From NCBI RefSeq assembly GCF_900104775.1, contig NZ_FNSA01000003.1:1922001-1986000 (forward strand): a stretch of DNA of 64,000 nucleotides, given 5' to 3'. The DNA comes from Tsukamurella tyrosinosolvens. GTDB taxonomy: Bacteria > Actinomycetota > Actinomycetes > Mycobacteriales > Mycobacteriaceae. The notes under the pieces are model-generated. The model did no database searches and was not told the origin of the DNA. It worked only from the letters and a program-made list of their open reading frames with translations. Positions 16,914 through 27,857 of the stretch are shown one piece after another (position 1 is the first letter of the stretch; each line of letters opens with the position of its first letter). The position numbers and the translations under genes were made by a program.

Positions 16914-17876
16914 TCAGCGGGCCGCGCACGGCGCGCTCGTCGCGGTGAGGAACCCCAGGTCCCCGATCCCGGGCACCAGCCGATCGGTACCGCCGTCACG
17001 CTCGATGGTCCGCGCGGCCTCCTCGTCGCCGACGGCTCGTCGCAGGGACCGCTCCCACTCGCCGGACTCGAGCATCTGCCGGAGCGCGGCGTTGACGGCG
17101 TCGCGCGCGGCGTCGTCGCCGTGGGCGAGGCCGATCCCGTACCGCTCGACGGAGAAGGGCGCACCCGCGGAACGGAGCCGGCCGTCGACGCACGTGTCCT
17201 TCGGCAGCACCATGTCGACGAGACGGAACGCGTCCGGGCGCTGGGCGGCGAAGCCGGCGAGGATGACCTCGTCGGTGGTCACCGCGTCCACGGCACGGCG
17301 CGCGAGCGCATCCGCGCACGCGGAGTAGCTGTCGTACTCGATCGACCGCACGCCGGGCAGCAGCGCCGCCACCGACCGCGCCGACGTGGAGCCCGCCACC
17401 GAACAGAGCGTCCGGTCACGTCCCAGATCGGAGACCGTGCCGACCGCCGCCTCGTCGCGGCGCACGAGCAGGCCCTGGCGCGTCGTCAGGTACGGTCCCG
17501 CGAAGGCCACCTCGGTCGCACGAGCGGAGTCGATCGAGTACGAGGCGACGATCGCATCCACCTCGCCGTTGTCGATCAGCCGCTCGCGCTGCGGGGTGGG
17601 GCTCTCGCGCCAGGTGATCTTCGGCTCGCCCTTCCCGCGGGCGGCGGCCACCGTCCGGACCACGTACCGGGCGACGTCGATGTCGAACCCGGAGTACTCC
17701 CCGTCCCCGCCGCGCAGTCCGAGGCCCGGCTGGTCGGCCTTCACGCCGATCAGGACCGCACCGTCGTCGATGGATCGCAGCAGGCTCCGCGGCGACGGCC
17801 CCGAACACGCGCAGAGCGCGGCCATGAGCACTGTGACCAGTGCCAGGGCCGCGCTCGCGCGGGTTCGAGAGGACAC
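16914..17876 (-). CDS. second amino-acid-binding lipoprotein of the glu ABC operon
   Basis: A 320-residue family 3 solute-binding protein and clear paralogue of the GluB gene in the same operon; compare PRSLLRSIDDGAVLIGVKAD with PRSLLASIKNGDVVLGTKYD. It has an N-terminal signal peptide and a lipobox-like LCAC, with Cys rather than a small residue at -2. The ligand pocket motifs DIDVARYVV, VDAIVASYSI and FAGPYLTTRQGLLV are present. It is the last gene of the operon, 5 bp after gluD, and lacks the long C-terminal tail of GluB. It probably widens the substrate range of the shared permease. Confidence 0.85.
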   Translation of the reverse strand: MSSRTRASAALALVTVLMAALCACSGPSPRSLLRSIDDGAVLIGVKADQPGLGLRGGDGEYSGFDIDVARYVVRTVAAARGKGEPKITWRESPTPQRERLIDNGEVDAIVASYSIDSARATEVAFAGPYLTTRQGLLVRRDEAAVGTVSDLGRDRTLCSVAGSTSARSVAALLPGVRSIEYDSYSACADALARRAVDAVTTDEVILAGFAAQRPDAFRLVDMVLPKDTCVDGRLRSAGAPFSVERYGIGLAHGDDAARDAVNAALRQMLESGEWERSLRRAVGDEEAARTIERDGGTDRLVPGIGDLGFLTATSAPCAAR

Positions 17877-17881
17877 GGCGG

Positions 17882-18829
17882 TCAGTCGCCGTAGTCCTGC
17901 CGGAGGTCCCTGTGCTTCGGATCCGGGTGGGTAGTCTCCATGACCTCCTTGGACATGAGCCCGGGTTCGGGAAGCGCGTGCGGCGGATCGACGATCAGCT
18001 TCTTCTTGCGGCCCTCGCGCAGGTTCTTCTCGATGTTCGACGCCAGCGCCGAGAGGCCGAAGTTGATGAGGATCATGATGATGGCGACCACGATCAGCGA
18101 GGGGATGACGTTGCCCCACTCGTTGCCCGCCTGGATGCCGGACTTCACGACCTCGATGTAGCCGATCTGGTAGCCGAGCGCGCTGTCCTTGAGCGCGATG
18201 ACCATCTGCGAGATCAGCGCGGGCAGCATGGCGGCGACCGCCTGCGGGAGCAGGATCAGCCGCATCGTCTGCGACTTCCGCAGGCCGAGGGCCTTGGCCG
18301 CCTCGAACTGACCGTTGGGCAGCGAGTTGATACCCGAGCGCAGGATCTCCGCGATCACCGAGCCGTTGTACAGGGTGAGGCCGAAGACGACCGCGAAGAA
18401 GGCGATGTAGTCCGAGGTGAACACCTTGTACACACCGAAGACGATGTACAGGAAGTAGATCAGGATCAGCACCGGGATGGCGCGGAAGAACTCCACGATC
18501 GCACCCGTCGCCCAGCGCACCGACCGGTGGTCGGAGAGCCGCCCGATGCCGAGGAAGGCGCCCATGATCATCGCGAGGATGATCGACGCGAGGGCGGCCT
18601 TGAAGGTGCCCCAGAGGCCCGGAAGGATGTACGTGCCCCAGTAGTTCGCGTCGGCGAAGGGCTCGAGCTTCTCCTGATCGAACTGGCCGTTCGCGGCGAA
18701 CGCCGTGATCACCCAGGCGAACAGGGCGACCAGCACCACGATGAACACCACCGCGATGATGTTGTTGCGCACCCGGGCCTTGGGGCCCGGCGCGTCGTAG
18801 AGGACGGTCGAGGTGGACTTCGTGCTCAT
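17882..18829 (-). CDS. gluD: glutamate/amino-acid ABC transporter permease GluD
   Basis: A 315-residue inner-membrane permease. After an N-terminal cytoplasmic lead and one early span ([20 protein letters not shown]), it has the His/Glu/Gln-type permease core with the coupling motif [20 protein letters not shown] that contacts the ATPase. A ~50-residue basic tail follows. The ATG overlaps the gluC stop (ATGA), so translation is coupled. Confidence 0.9.
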   Translation of the reverse strand: MSTKSTSTVLYDAPGPKARVRNNIIAVVFIVVLVALFAWVITAFAANGQFDQEKLEPFADANYWGTYILPGLWGTFKAALASIILAMIMGAFLGIGRLSDHRSVRWATGAIVEFFRAIPVLILIYFLYIVFGVYKVFTSDYIAFFAVVFGLTLYNGSVIAEILRSGINSLPNGQFEAAKALGLRKSQTMRLILLPQAVAAMLPALISQMVIALKDSALGYQIGYIEVVKSGIQAGNEWGNVIPSLIVVAIIMILINFGLSALASNIEKNLREGRKKKLIVDPPHALPEPGLMSKEVMETTHPDPKHRDLRQDYGD

Positions 18830-19509
18830 CGCTTCACCGCCAGTCGCTTGGCGAAGTAGCCGAAGACGGCTCCCTCGAACAGAGTGATCACCATGAAGCA
18901 GGCCGCGAAGATCACGAAGATCAGGATCAGCTGGTCACTGTGCAACTCGAGCTGCTCCTTCATCAGCAGGGCCGCCTCACCGACGCCGATGATCGACGCG
19001 ATCGTGGTGTTCTTCGTGAGCGCGATGAGCACGCTGCCCATCGGCGCGATCACCGCGCGGCCGGCCTGCGGCAGCACGATGAGCTGGAAGACCTGCATGA
19101 ACGACAGGCCCAGCGAGCGCGCCGCCTCGGCCTGGCCGAGCGGCACGGTGTTGAAGCCGGATCGCAGGGTCTCGCAGACGAAGGTGGCCGTGTAGACGAT
19201 GAAGCCGATGACGGCCAGCCAGAAGTTGTTGTTCTCGGTGAAGTTGGCGTTGTTCGGCGCCAGCGCGAGTCCCATGTTCTGGTACAGGCCGAGCGAGAGG
19301 AACAGGATGATCAGCGTCAGCGGCGTGTTCCGGACGATGTTGACGTACCAGGTGCCGAACACTCGCATCGCCGGGACCGGCGAGACCCGCATGCCTGCGA
19401 GGATCGTGCCCCAGATGGTGGCGCCGATCGCCGAGAAGAAGGTGAGTTTGATCGTCACCCAGAACGCCGGCCACAGCTGTGGCCCGAGGTCTTCCCACAT
19501 GTCAGACAC
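18826..19509 (-). CDS. gluC: glutamate/amino-acid ABC transporter permease GluC
   Basis: A 227-residue permease with about five spans and the coupling loop [20 protein letters not shown]. It forms the membrane channel with GluD. GTG at 19509 is preferred since GAAGG lies 4 nt upstream and the start overlaps the end of gluB. An ATG at 19500 is the alternative. Confidence 0.9.
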   Translation of the reverse strand: MSDMWEDLGPQLWPAFWVTIKLTFFSAIGATIWGTILAGMRVSPVPAMRVFGTWYVNIVRNTPLTLIILFLSLGLYQNMGLALAPNNANFTENNNFWLAVIGFIVYTATFVCETLRSGFNTVPLGQAEAARSLGLSFMQVFQLIVLPQAGRAVIAPMGSVLIALTKNTTIASIIGVGEAALLMKEQLELHSDQLILIFVIFAACFMVITLFEGAVFGYFAKRLAVKR

Positions 19510-20700
19510 CTGCCTTCGTGCACTGCGCCTGCGGATCGGCCTTCGGTAGCGTCATCGTCGCGCCGTTGACGGTGACCTTCACGTTGCCGTCCTTGTCGGG
19601 CAGCAGCCAGCTCTGATCACCGGGGACGGCGACGAGCACCGACTTCGGCTTGCCGCCCTCGACGGGGCGCCCCTGCTCGATCATGGTGTTCGCGTACTCG
19701 CCCAGGTTCTCCCGCAGCGCCTTGAACAGCTCGTTGTCGGGGTTGGCGTAGGCGAGACCGGTGTAGGTGGAGACGACCGCCGCCGGCACCATGCACGACG
19801 GGACCGCGGGGACGGCCTCCGCGTCGTAGGTGGTGGTGCCCTGCTCTCCGAGCGTCATCTGCCGCAGTGCCTTGTTCACCTCGCTGAGCGCCTCTCCGTC
19901 TCCCTTGCGCAGGCCGATGCCGTAGCGCTCGGTGGAGAACTGGTCGCCCTTCTTCTTCTCGGTCTTGGTCCCCGTGCTGCTCGTCAGGGTCACGTCCTTC
20001 GGGTAGGTCATCGGGACGATGTCGAACTCGTCCGGGTACTTGGCCTGGAAGCCGGCGAGAATCGTGGCGTCGGTGGTGAGCGCGTCCAGCACCCCGCGTC
20101 GCACCCCCTCCACGCACGAGGCGTAGCCGTCGTACTGCTGCAGCTGGACGTTCGGCAGGGCGGCCTTGACGTTGATCGCCGAGGTCGAGCCCGACACCGA
20201 GCACAGCTTGCGCCCCGAGTTGAGGTCCTCGAGGCTCTTGATCGGGTTGGCGGTCTTCTTACTCACCAGCAGCGCCTGGTAGGTGGTGAGGTACGGGCCG
20301 GCGAACGTGACCTTCTTCGTGCGCGCCGCGCTGATCGAGTACGTGGCGGCGATCATGTCGACCTCGCCGTTCTCGATCATCCGCTCACGCAACGGAGACG
20401 GGGTCTCCTTCCACGTGATCTTCGGCTCGGCCCAGCCGTTGTTCTTCGCGATCTGCTTGACGACGAACTCCGAGACGTCCACATCCGATCCGCTGTGGGA
20501 CTTGTCCGGATTGCGGTTGGCGAGGCCGGGCTGGTCGTACTTGGTGCCCAGCACCACGTCGCCGTTCTTGATCGAGGCCAGCAGGCTGCGCGGGGTGTCC
20601 GTGCCGCATGCGGAGAGGAGGGGGACGGTCACGAGGGCGGCGGCGACGGCCGCGACCGCGCCCCGCCACCGTCGGGTTCGAGTGGTCTGTGGTGATGTCA

Positions 20701-20701
<1 letters not shown>
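19502..20701 (-). CDS. gluB: glutamate-binding lipoprotein GluB with long C-terminal extension
   Basis: A 399-residue lipoprotein with lipobox LSAC (Cys32). Residues ~40-285 are a family 3 solute-binding domain (VSEFVVKQIAKNN, VDMIAATYSISAARTKKVTF, PYLTTYQALLV) with a Cys pair in LCSVSGSTS and YASCVEG that probably forms a disulfide. Residues ~290-399 are an extra tail absent from the paralogue at 16914-17876 and from typical ~300-residue GluB proteins; it carries two Cys and an Asp/Lys-rich end. The start overlaps the gluA stop by one base. Confidence 0.9.
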
Positions 20702-21468
<767 letters not shown>

Positions 21469-21474
21469 TGTCTG

Positions 21475-21480
21475 AGCCTA
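21475..21480 (-). promoter_or_regulatory. predicted leaderless -10 element of gluA
   Basis: TAGGCT on the minus strand, 6 nt before the ATG of gluA; no Shine-Dalgarno sequence. Confidence 0.5.
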
Positions 21481-21561
21481 TGAGTTGGGACGTTTCGCTC
21501 GCGTTAACTCGGGCGGATTGGTGCCGGAAATCTGTGAACGGAGCGATTTGCCCCCGCCGAT

Positions 21562-21567
21562 TATCCT
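21562..21567 (+). promoter_or_regulatory. predicted leaderless -10 element of miaB
   Basis: TATCCT, 6 nt before the GTG start of miaB. Confidence 0.5.
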
Positions 21568-21573
21568 GGTGAG

Positions 21574-23085
21574 GTGATCGAAGCAGCCCCCGCCAGCCGA
21601 ACGTACGAGGTCCGCACCTACGGGTGCCAGATGAACGTGCACGATTCCGAGCGCCTCTCCGGCCTGCTCGAGGACGCCGGCTACGTGCGCGCGGACGGCG
21701 GCGAACAGGCAGACCTCGTGGTCTTCAACACCTGCGCGGTCCGGGAGAACGCCGACAACAAGTTGTACGGCAACCTCAGCCACCTGGCGCCGATCAAGCG
21801 GGAGCGGCCGGGCATGCAGATCGCCGTTGGCGGCTGTCTGGCACAGAAGGACCGGGGCACCGTCGTGAAGAAGGCCCCGTGGGTCGACGTGGTCTTCGGT
21901 ACCCACAACATCGGATCTCTGCCGACGTTGCTCGAGCGCGCGCGACACAACGAGAAGGCGGAGGTCGAGATCAAGGAGGCGCTCGACGCCTTCCCGTCGA
22001 CCCTGCCCGCGCGCCGCGAGAGCGCGTACGCGGGCTGGGTGTCCATCTCGGTCGGCTGCAACAACACCTGCACCTTCTGCATCGTGCCGAGCCTGCGCGG
22101 TAAGGAGGTCGACCGCCGCCCGGGCGACATCCTCGCCGAGGTGCAGGCCCTCGTCGACCAGGGCGTCTCCGAGGTCACCCTGCTCGGCCAGAACGTCAAC
22201 GCCTACGGCGTGAACTTCGCCGACCCCGAGCTGCCGCGCGACCGGGGCGCCTTCGCCGACCTACTGCGCGCGTGCGGCCGCATCGAGGGCCTCGAGCGGG
22301 TCCGGTTCACCAGCCCGCACCCCGCCGAGTTCACCGACGACGTGATCGACGCCATGGCGGAGACCCCGAACATCTGCCCGCAACTGCACATGCCGTTGCA
22401 GTCCGGCTCCGACCGCGTGCTCAAGGAGATGCGCCGGAGTTACCGCAGCACCAAGTTCCTGGGCATCCTCGATCGTGTCCGCGAGAAGATCCCGCACGCC
22501 GCGATCACCACCGACATCATCGTCGGGTTCCCGGGGGAGACCGAGGAGGACTTCCAGGGCACCCTCGACGTGGTCGAGAAGGCCCGGTTCAGCTCGGCCT
22601 TCACCTTCCAGTACTCGATCCGCCCCGGCACCCCGGCCGCCGACCTGCCCGACCAGCTGCCGAAGAAGGTGGTGCAGGAGCGCTACGACCGGCTCATCGC
22701 GCTGCAGGAGCGGATCACGCTCGAGGAGAACCAGAAGCAGGTCGGTCGGCGCGTCGAGCTGCTGGTGGCGCTCGGCGAGGGCCGCAAGGACGCCGAGACC
22801 AAGCGCATGTCCGGCCGCGCCCGCGACGGCCGGCTCGTGCACTTCGCCGGTGGCGAGGGCATCCGCCCGGGCGACGTCGTCGAGGTCGAGATCACCGCCG
22901 CGGCCCCGCATCATCTTGTCGCCGACGGCGGCGTGCTCAGCCACCGTCGCACCCGTGCCGGCGACAACGTCGAGGCCGCCATCACGCCCGTCACCGCGCC
23001 CGTCGGCGTCGGTCTCGGACTGCCGCCCGTCGGCCGCCCGGCTCCGGCCACCGCACCCGCGTCGACGGGGTGCTCGACCTGCTGA
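21574..23085 (+). CDS. miaB: tRNA-2-methylthio-N6-dimethylallyladenosine synthase MiaB
   Basis: A 503-residue radical-SAM methylthiotransferase that adds the 2-methylthio group to i6A37 in tRNA. The N-terminal domain has its cluster cysteines (YGCQMN at C18, [16 protein letters not shown]). The radical-SAM cluster is CNNTCTFC (C162, C166, C169), and a TRAM domain lies near residues 385-455. The last ~40 residues are a Pro/Ala-rich tail ending TGCSTC. It works after MiaA, whose gene lies 3 kb downstream. Confidence 0.96.
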   Translation: MIEAAPASRTYEVRTYGCQMNVHDSERLSGLLEDAGYVRADGGEQADLVVFNTCAVRENADNKLYGNLSHLAPIKRERPGMQIAVGGCLAQKDRGTVVKKAPWVDVVFGTHNIGSLPTLLERARHNEKAEVEIKEALDAFPSTLPARRESAYAGWVSISVGCNNTCTFCIVPSLRGKEVDRRPGDILAEVQALVDQGVSEVTLLGQNVNAYGVNFADPELPRDRGAFADLLRACGRIEGLERVRFTSPHPAEFTDDVIDAMAETPNICPQLHMPLQSGSDRVLKEMRRSYRSTKFLGILDRVREKIPHAAITTDIIVGFPGETEEDFQGTLDVVEKARFSSAFTFQYSIRPGTPAADLPDQLPKKVVQERYDRLIALQERITLEENQKQVGRRVELLVALGEGRKDAETKRMSGRARDGRLVHFAGGEGIRPGDVVEVEITAAAPHHLVADGGVLSHRRTRAGDNVEAAITPVTAPVGVGLGLPPVGRPAPATAPASTGCSTC

Positions 23086-23134
23086 TCGCTTCTACGACGA
23101 CCTGTAGGAGACAACGCGCGGCGCAGGGTGGACA

Positions 23135-23770
23135 ATGGAGGCCATGAACGCCGACAGCGAGAACCCCCGGAGCGCCGAAGAGCTGGAGAGCCTGCGCTCG
23201 CAGGTCGAGTCCGTCGAGCGCAAGCTCGCCGGTGAGTTCCAGGTCAGCCCGCGCATCCTGGTGGCCGCGATCGCGGTCGTCGTGGTGATCGTGTCGCTGG
23301 CGCTGCCGCACACCGGGTCGGTGACGGGCATCGAGATCATCACCGGCGACCCGCACATCGAGGGCAGCTCGCTCGTCATCGTCTCGAAGATCTTCGTCTG
23401 GCTCGAGGTGCTGTTCGGCGTCCTCGCCTCCGGCGCCGCGCTGCTGACCCGCCGCTGGGCGCTGTCGGTGATCGCCGGCGCGGGCTGCGGCGTGTCGGTG
23501 GTCTTCGGCCTGCTGTCGGTGTGGTCGCGCCAGACCCCCGGCCTCCACGGCGAGCCGCCGACCGGCGCCGGCGTCGGCCTGTTCCTCGGCTGGTTCGCCA
23601 TGATCGTGCTCGCCGTCGTGTGGATCAAGACCATCTGGGCGCGCACCCCGTACCAGCTCGCCGCGGAGCAGGAGCGGCGCGACGCCGCGCAGGAGTGGGA
23701 CGACTTCGCCCGGTCCAACCGCATCGGCCACCAGCCGCCCCGCCCGCAGCGCCCGACCGATCAGACGTAG
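23135..23770 (+). CDS. conserved membrane protein (Rv2732c-like)
   Basis: A 211-residue protein: a polar N-terminus with a short coiled coil (SAEELESLRSQVESVERKLA), then four hydrophobic spans beginning at about residues 45, 85, 112 and 149, and a polar C-terminus. Position directly after miaB matches Rv2732c. Function unknown. ATG 23135 (GGGTGG upstream) is chosen over ATG 23144. Confidence 0.72.
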   Translation: MEAMNADSENPRSAEELESLRSQVESVERKLAGEFQVSPRILVAAIAVVVVIVSLALPHTGSVTGIEIITGDPHIEGSSLVIVSKIFVWLEVLFGVLASGAALLTRRWALSVIAGAGCGVSVVFGLLSVWSRQTPGLHGEPPTGAGVGLFLGWFAMIVLAVVWIKTIWARTPYQLAAEQERRDAAQEWDDFARSNRIGHQPPRPQRPTDQT

Positions 23771-23805
23771 GCGCGCACACCGGCGCCGGAGTCGGGGCCC
23801 GACGG

Positions 23806-23849
23806 AACGACGACCGCCCGGCGAGGATCCTCGCCGGGCGGTCGTCGTT
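23806..23849. terminator. 44-bp perfect palindrome between convergent genes
   Basis: Two 22-bp perfect arms with no loop bases, starting AACGACGACCGCCCGGCGAG. It lies 36 bp past the stop of the membrane protein gene and 6 bp past the stop of the DUF349 gene. It would end transcription from both sides. Confidence 0.88.
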
Positions 23850-23854
23850 GCGAG

Positions 23855-25237
23855 TCAGCGGTTCTCGACCGCGCCCTCCGCGGCGTCGGCCCACTCGCGC
23901 CACTGCTGCGCCTGCTCGCGCAGCCGCACGGCGTCCTTGGACTTGCCGGCCTTCTCCGCCTTCTCGGCCTGCTCCTCGAACTGCGCGACGCGGTCCCGGA
24001 ACTGCGCGGCACGGGCCGCGGCCTCGGGGTCGGTGCGCCGCCACTGCGTGTCGTCCGCGGCCTTGATCTTCTTCTCGAGCGCGCGGATCCCGGCCTCCAG
24101 CGAACCCATCTGCTCGCGGGGCACCTTGCCGACGGCCTCCCACTTGTCCTGCAGCTCCCGCAGCGCGGACTTCTGTGCGGCGAGGCTCTGCGCGGACTCG
24201 ATCCGCGGGGTGTACTCGTCGAGCAGGGCCTGCTTGGCCTTGCCGTTCTCGGCGAACTCGGCGTCCCGCTCGCTGGCCGCGGCGTTGCGCGCCGAGAAGA
24301 ACTCGTCCTGGATGCCCTTGAACCGGGCCCACAGGGCGTCGTCGGTGTCGCGGGGCGCGCGGCCGGCCGCCTTCCACTTCGCGAGCAGGTCCCGGAACTT
24401 CGCCGAGGTCTCGCCCCACGAGGTGTCGTTCTTGAGCTTCTCCGCCTCCTCGATCAGCTCCTCCTTGCGCGCCTTCGCGCCGGCGCGCTCGCGGTCGAGT
24501 TCGGCGAAGTGGGCGCCGCGCCGCTTGTTGAACGCGTCGCGCGCCTTGGAGTAGCGCTTCCACAGCGCGTCGTCGGTCTTGCGGTCGACGCCCTTGATCG
24601 TCTTCCACTCGTCGAGCAGCGCCCGCATCCGGTCGCCGGCGGCCTTCCACTGGGTGGCCTCCGCTGCGATCTGCTCGGCCTCCGCGGCGAGCTCCTCCTT
24701 GCGGGCGATGCCCTCGGAGCGGCTCTTCTCCCGATCGGCCTGCGCGGTCACGATCGCGGTGTCGGCACCCGTCAACAGCGCGCCCACGCGTGCGGCGAGC
24801 CCGTCGAGGTCGCCCACGACCGCGGCAGTGGGCAGCGTGTCCGCGACCTGCTGGGCGGCGGCGCGGATCTTCTTCGGGTCGCTGGTGCCGCTCGCGAGCC
24901 GCTCCTCGAGCACCTCGACCTCGGTGGCCAGCTCGTCGTACTTGCGCCCGTAGTGCGCGAGGCCCTCGGCGGACTCGCCGGCCTGCCAGGAACCGACGGC
25001 GCGCTCGCCGCCGGAGGTCACGACGTAGACGGTCCCGTCCTCATCGACCCGGCCGTGCTTGCTCGGATCGGACGCCGGGCGCGTGCGCGGCGCGGCCTGC
25101 GCAGCGGGCGCGTGCGGGCGTGGTCCGCCGGGCCGGGGGCCGGGATGCGGTTTGGGGCCGGGCCGGGCGCCCGGGGTCGGCTTGGGAGCGGCGTTCTCGA
25201 TCGGAGTGGTCTCGGCGATCGGGTCGTTCTCGGCCAC
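23855..25237 (-). CDS. DUF349 repeat protein (Rv2731-like)
   Basis: A 460-residue protein. Residues ~1-60 are Pro/Ala/Gly-rich and disordered. The rest is helical and charged, with repeated DUF349 units such as DDALWKRYSKARDAFNKRR, DDALWARFKGIQDEFFSARN and similar blocks of Trp-Lys and Arg-Asp-Arg pattern. A GTG start is set by AAGGGGAA upstream. The same gene with the same opposite orientation lies beside miaB/miaA in M. tuberculosis. Function unknown; the extended helical repeats suggest a binding or scaffolding role. Confidence 0.85.
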   Translation of the reverse strand: MAENDPIAETTPIENAAPKPTPGARPGPKPHPGPRPGGPRPHAPAAQAAPRTRPASDPSKHGRVDEDGTVYVVTSGGERAVGSWQAGESAEGLAHYGRKYDELATEVEVLEERLASGTSDPKKIRAAAQQVADTLPTAAVVGDLDGLAARVGALLTGADTAIVTAQADREKSRSEGIARKEELAAEAEQIAAEATQWKAAGDRMRALLDEWKTIKGVDRKTDDALWKRYSKARDAFNKRRGAHFAELDRERAGAKARKEELIEEAEKLKNDTSWGETSAKFRDLLAKWKAAGRAPRDTDDALWARFKGIQDEFFSARNAAASERDAEFAENGKAKQALLDEYTPRIESAQSLAAQKSALRELQDKWEAVGKVPREQMGSLEAGIRALEKKIKAADDTQWRRTDPEAAARAAQFRDRVAQFEEQAEKAEKAGKSKDAVRLREQAQQWREWADAAEGAVENR

Positions 25238-25361
25238 GGGGTTCCCCTTCGTCTGCGCCGCGCGTCACGGCTGCCGTCGTCACGGACCCGCACTGCGCGC
25301 GGGCCCGGATCCATTGAAGCACTCCGCGGGCCCTCCGGCGCGATCGATTAGCGTTCTTCTC

Positions 25362-25988
25362 GTGCACCCGTCCCAGCGCGACCACCGGCCCGTCGCCGTG
25401 ATCCCCGGCGCCCCGCTGCTCGTTCCCGAGCTGGTGGGCGCCCCTGGCGACCCGGACGCCGACCGGTTGCGCAGCGCCGCGCTCGCAGCGGGAGCGTGGC
25501 TCGGCGAGCGCGCGCGCACGTGGCGTGTCGTGGCGTCGTCCCCGCTGACCAGGGCGGACGAGGCCTCCGCGGGGACCTTCGCGGGATTCGGCGCCGACGT
25601 CGTCGTGACGACGGGGCCCGGCGCACCGTCGAACGACCTCCCGCCCAGCCCCACCTGGCCGGTCCCGCTGCTCCTCGCCGCGTGGCTGCGGGGGAGCACG
25701 GCACCGTCGGCCCGGATCGTCGACGGCGATGACGAGGCGGAGGGTGTCCTCTTCGTCCTCGACGGCCCGAACACGCTCACCGCCCGCGCGCCCGGCGGCC
25801 ACCGCCCGGAGGACGAGGCGGTCTTCGCGGCGCAGGTGGACGCCGTCTGCGCCGAGGGCCCGGCCGACGGGCTCGACGACGCCTGGCGCGCAGCGGCCGC
25901 GGCCTGCGCGGGCCGGCCGGTCGACGTGCTCTACCGGGACGCCCCGTTCGGCGTCGGCTACCTCGTCGCCACCGGGGGCGTGGCGTGA
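25362..25988 (+). CDS. LigB-like (class III extradiol dioxygenase B-type) domain protein, Rv2728c-like
   Basis: A 208-residue Ala-rich protein beginning [17 protein letters not shown], with [19 protein letters not shown] and a C-terminal [18 protein letters not shown]. The pattern resembles LigB-like domains, but no clear iron-ligand His set is visible, so catalysis is doubtful. GTG start; its stop overlaps the miaA start (GTGA), implying translational coupling. A tie to tRNA modification is only positional. Confidence 0.68.
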   Translation: MHPSQRDHRPVAVIPGAPLLVPELVGAPGDPDADRLRSAALAAGAWLGERARTWRVVASSPLTRADEASAGTFAGFGADVVVTTGPGAPSNDLPPSPTWPVPLLLAAWLRGSTAPSARIVDGDDEAEGVLFVLDGPNTLTARAPGGHRPEDEAVFAAQVDAVCAEGPADGLDDAWRAAAAACAGRPVDVLYRDAPFGVGYLVATGGVA

Positions 25989-26908
25989 CGTCGATCCGGC
26001 CGATCGCCGTCGTGGGCCCCACCGCCACGGGCAAGTCCGACCTGGCGCTCGACCTCGCCGAACGGCTGGACGGCGAGATCGTCAACATCGACGCCATGCA
26101 GATGTACCGCGGCATGGACATCGGCACGGCGAAGCTGCCGGTCGCCGAGCGGCGCGGCATCCCGCACCACCAGCTCGACGTGCTGGAGGTGACCGAGACC
26201 GCCACCGTCGCCGCGTACCAGGAGCGGGCCCGCGCCGACGTCGAGGCGCTGCTCGAGGCGGGCCGCACCCCGGTGATCGTCGGTGGCTCGATGATGTACT
26301 TCCAGGCCCTCCTCGACGAGTGGAGCTTCCCCGCGACCGACCCCGACGTCCGGCGGCGGTTCGAGGAGCGCCTCGCCGAGATCGGTCCGCTCGCCCTGCA
26401 CCGCGAACTCGACGCGCTCGACCCCGCCGCCGGAGCGAAGATCCTCACCACCGACGGCCGGCGGATCGTCCGGGCCCTCGAGGTCGTCACCCTCACCGGT
26501 GAGCCTTTCGCCGCGTCCGCGCCGGCGATCGGCCCGGCCCGCTGGGACACAGCGATCGTCGCGCTCGACCGCGACACCGAGGAACTCGACGCCCGGATCG
26601 ACCTGCGCACCCGGCGCATGTTCGACGGCGGCCTCGTCGACGAGGTCCGCGCCCTCGAGGCCCGCGGCCTGCGCGACGGCGTCACCGCGGCCCGCGCCAT
26701 CGGCTACGCCCAGGTCCTGGCGGCCTTCGACGGCGAGTACGACCTCGACCAGGCCCGCGAGCTGACCTTCATCGGCACGCGCCGCTACGTCCGGCGGCAG
26801 CGGTCGTGGTTCCGGCGCGACCCCCGCGTCGTCTGGCTCGACGGTGCCGACCCCGACCTGTTCGGCGCTGCCCTCGCCGCGCACGCGGCCCCGCCGTGGC
26901 GGGCGTGA
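25985..26908 (+). CDS. miaA: tRNA dimethylallyltransferase MiaA
   Basis: A 307-residue enzyme that puts an isopentenyl group from DMAPP on A37 of tRNAs reading UNN codons. The P-loop is GPTATGKS (residues 10-17), followed by [28 protein letters not shown] and the C-terminal [17 protein letters not shown] and [12 protein letters not shown]. It starts inside the stop of the preceding gene. MiaB, which modifies its product, is encoded 3 kb upstream. Confidence 0.97.
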   Translation: MTSIRPIAVVGPTATGKSDLALDLAERLDGEIVNIDAMQMYRGMDIGTAKLPVAERRGIPHHQLDVLEVTETATVAAYQERARADVEALLEAGRTPVIVGGSMMYFQALLDEWSFPATDPDVRRRFEERLAEIGPLALHRELDALDPAAGAKILTTDGRRIVRALEVVTLTGEPFAASAPAIGPARWDTAIVALDRDTEELDARIDLRTRRMFDGGLVDEVRALEARGLRDGVTAARAIGYAQVLAAFDGEYDLDQARELTFIGTRRYVRRQRSWFRRDPRVVWLDGADPDLFGAALAAHAAPPWRA

Positions 26909-26916
26909 CGCGTCCG

Positions 26917-26922
26917 TAGACT
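26917..26922 (+). promoter_or_regulatory. predicted leaderless -10 element of dapF
   Basis: TAGACT, 7 nt before the dapF ATG. It would let dapF be expressed apart from miaA. Confidence 0.5.
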
Positions 26923-26929
26923 GGTCCGC

Positions 26930-27787
26930 ATGACCGCAGTGGACTTCCTCAAGGGCCACGGCACGGAGAACGATTTCGTGATCCTGCCGGACCCGGGCGT
27001 CGACATCGACCTCACGCCCGAGCTCGTGGCCGCCCTCTGCGACCGTCGCGCGGGGATCGGCGGCGATGGGGTGCTCCGCGTCGCCCGCGCGGGCGACCTG
27101 CTCGACGCGGGCGTCCTCGACGCGCTGCCCGCGGGCGTCGCGCGCGAGGACTGGTTCATGGACTACCGCAACTCCGACGGCTCGATCGCGGAGATGTGCG
27201 GCAACGGCGTCCGCGTCTTCGCTCACTTCCTCGCCGCGAACGCGCTGGTCGCGGGCGACGAGTTCACGGTCGGTTCCCGCGCCGGCGGCAAGCCGGTCCG
27301 CGTGCACCACGCCGACCCCGAGACCGCCGAGGTCTCCGTGTCGATGGGTGCGCCCAGGGTGTTCGGCAGCTCGTCCGCCGGGGTCGACGGGCGCGACCTC
27401 GCCGGGATCGCCGTCGACGTCGGCAACCCCCACCTCGCCTGCGTCGTCCCGGGACTCACCGAGCAGGACCTGCTGGCGCTCGACGTCGCGAGCGTCCCCA
27501 CCTTCGATCACGGCCTCTTCCCGCACGGCACCAACGTGGAGATCCTCACCCCGCTCGCCGACGGTGCCGTGCACATGCGCGTGCACGAGCGCGGCTCGGG
27601 GGAGACGCGGTCCTGTGGCACCGGCACGGTCGCCGCCGCCGTCGCGGCCCTGCGCGCCGCGGGCCGCGACACCGGCGTCGTCGACGTGCACGTGCCGGGC
27701 GGGGTCGTCACCGTCACCGTCGAGGCCGACGGTGCCGTGCTCCGCGGCCCCAGCCGCCTCGTCGCGTCCGGGACCGCGCGCCTCTGA
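26930..27787 (+). CDS. dapF: diaminopimelate epimerase DapF
   Basis: A 285-residue PLP-independent racemase that converts LL- to meso-diaminopimelate for lysine and peptidoglycan. Both catalytic cysteines are present: C90 in [10 protein letters not shown] and C229 in [18 protein letters not shown] near the start is also conserved. It is slightly longer than the ~275 usual, with an insertion near residues 55-75. Confidence 0.97.
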   Translation: MTAVDFLKGHGTENDFVILPDPGVDIDLTPELVAALCDRRAGIGGDGVLRVARAGDLLDAGVLDALPAGVAREDWFMDYRNSDGSIAEMCGNGVRVFAHFLAANALVAGDEFTVGSRAGGKPVRVHHADPETAEVSVSMGAPRVFGSSSAGVDGRDLAGIAVDVGNPHLACVVPGLTEQDLLALDVASVPTFDHGLFPHGTNVEILTPLADGAVHMRVHERGSGETRSCGTGTVAAAVAALRAAGRDTGVVDVHVPGGVVTVTVEADGAVLRGPSRLVASGTARL

Positions 27788-27857
27788 CTCCCGCCGCTGT
27801 CAGCTCCGGGAAAACCCGCGTGACCTCCCGCGTCCCGGCGTGCCACACTGGAGGCAT

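Noticed and set aside
27066-27857. A long frame running into hflX from within dapF
   Set aside because: The upstream part is Ser/Arg/Thr/Pro-rich out-of-frame dapF sequence; CTGGAGG before the ATG at 27858 defines hflX.
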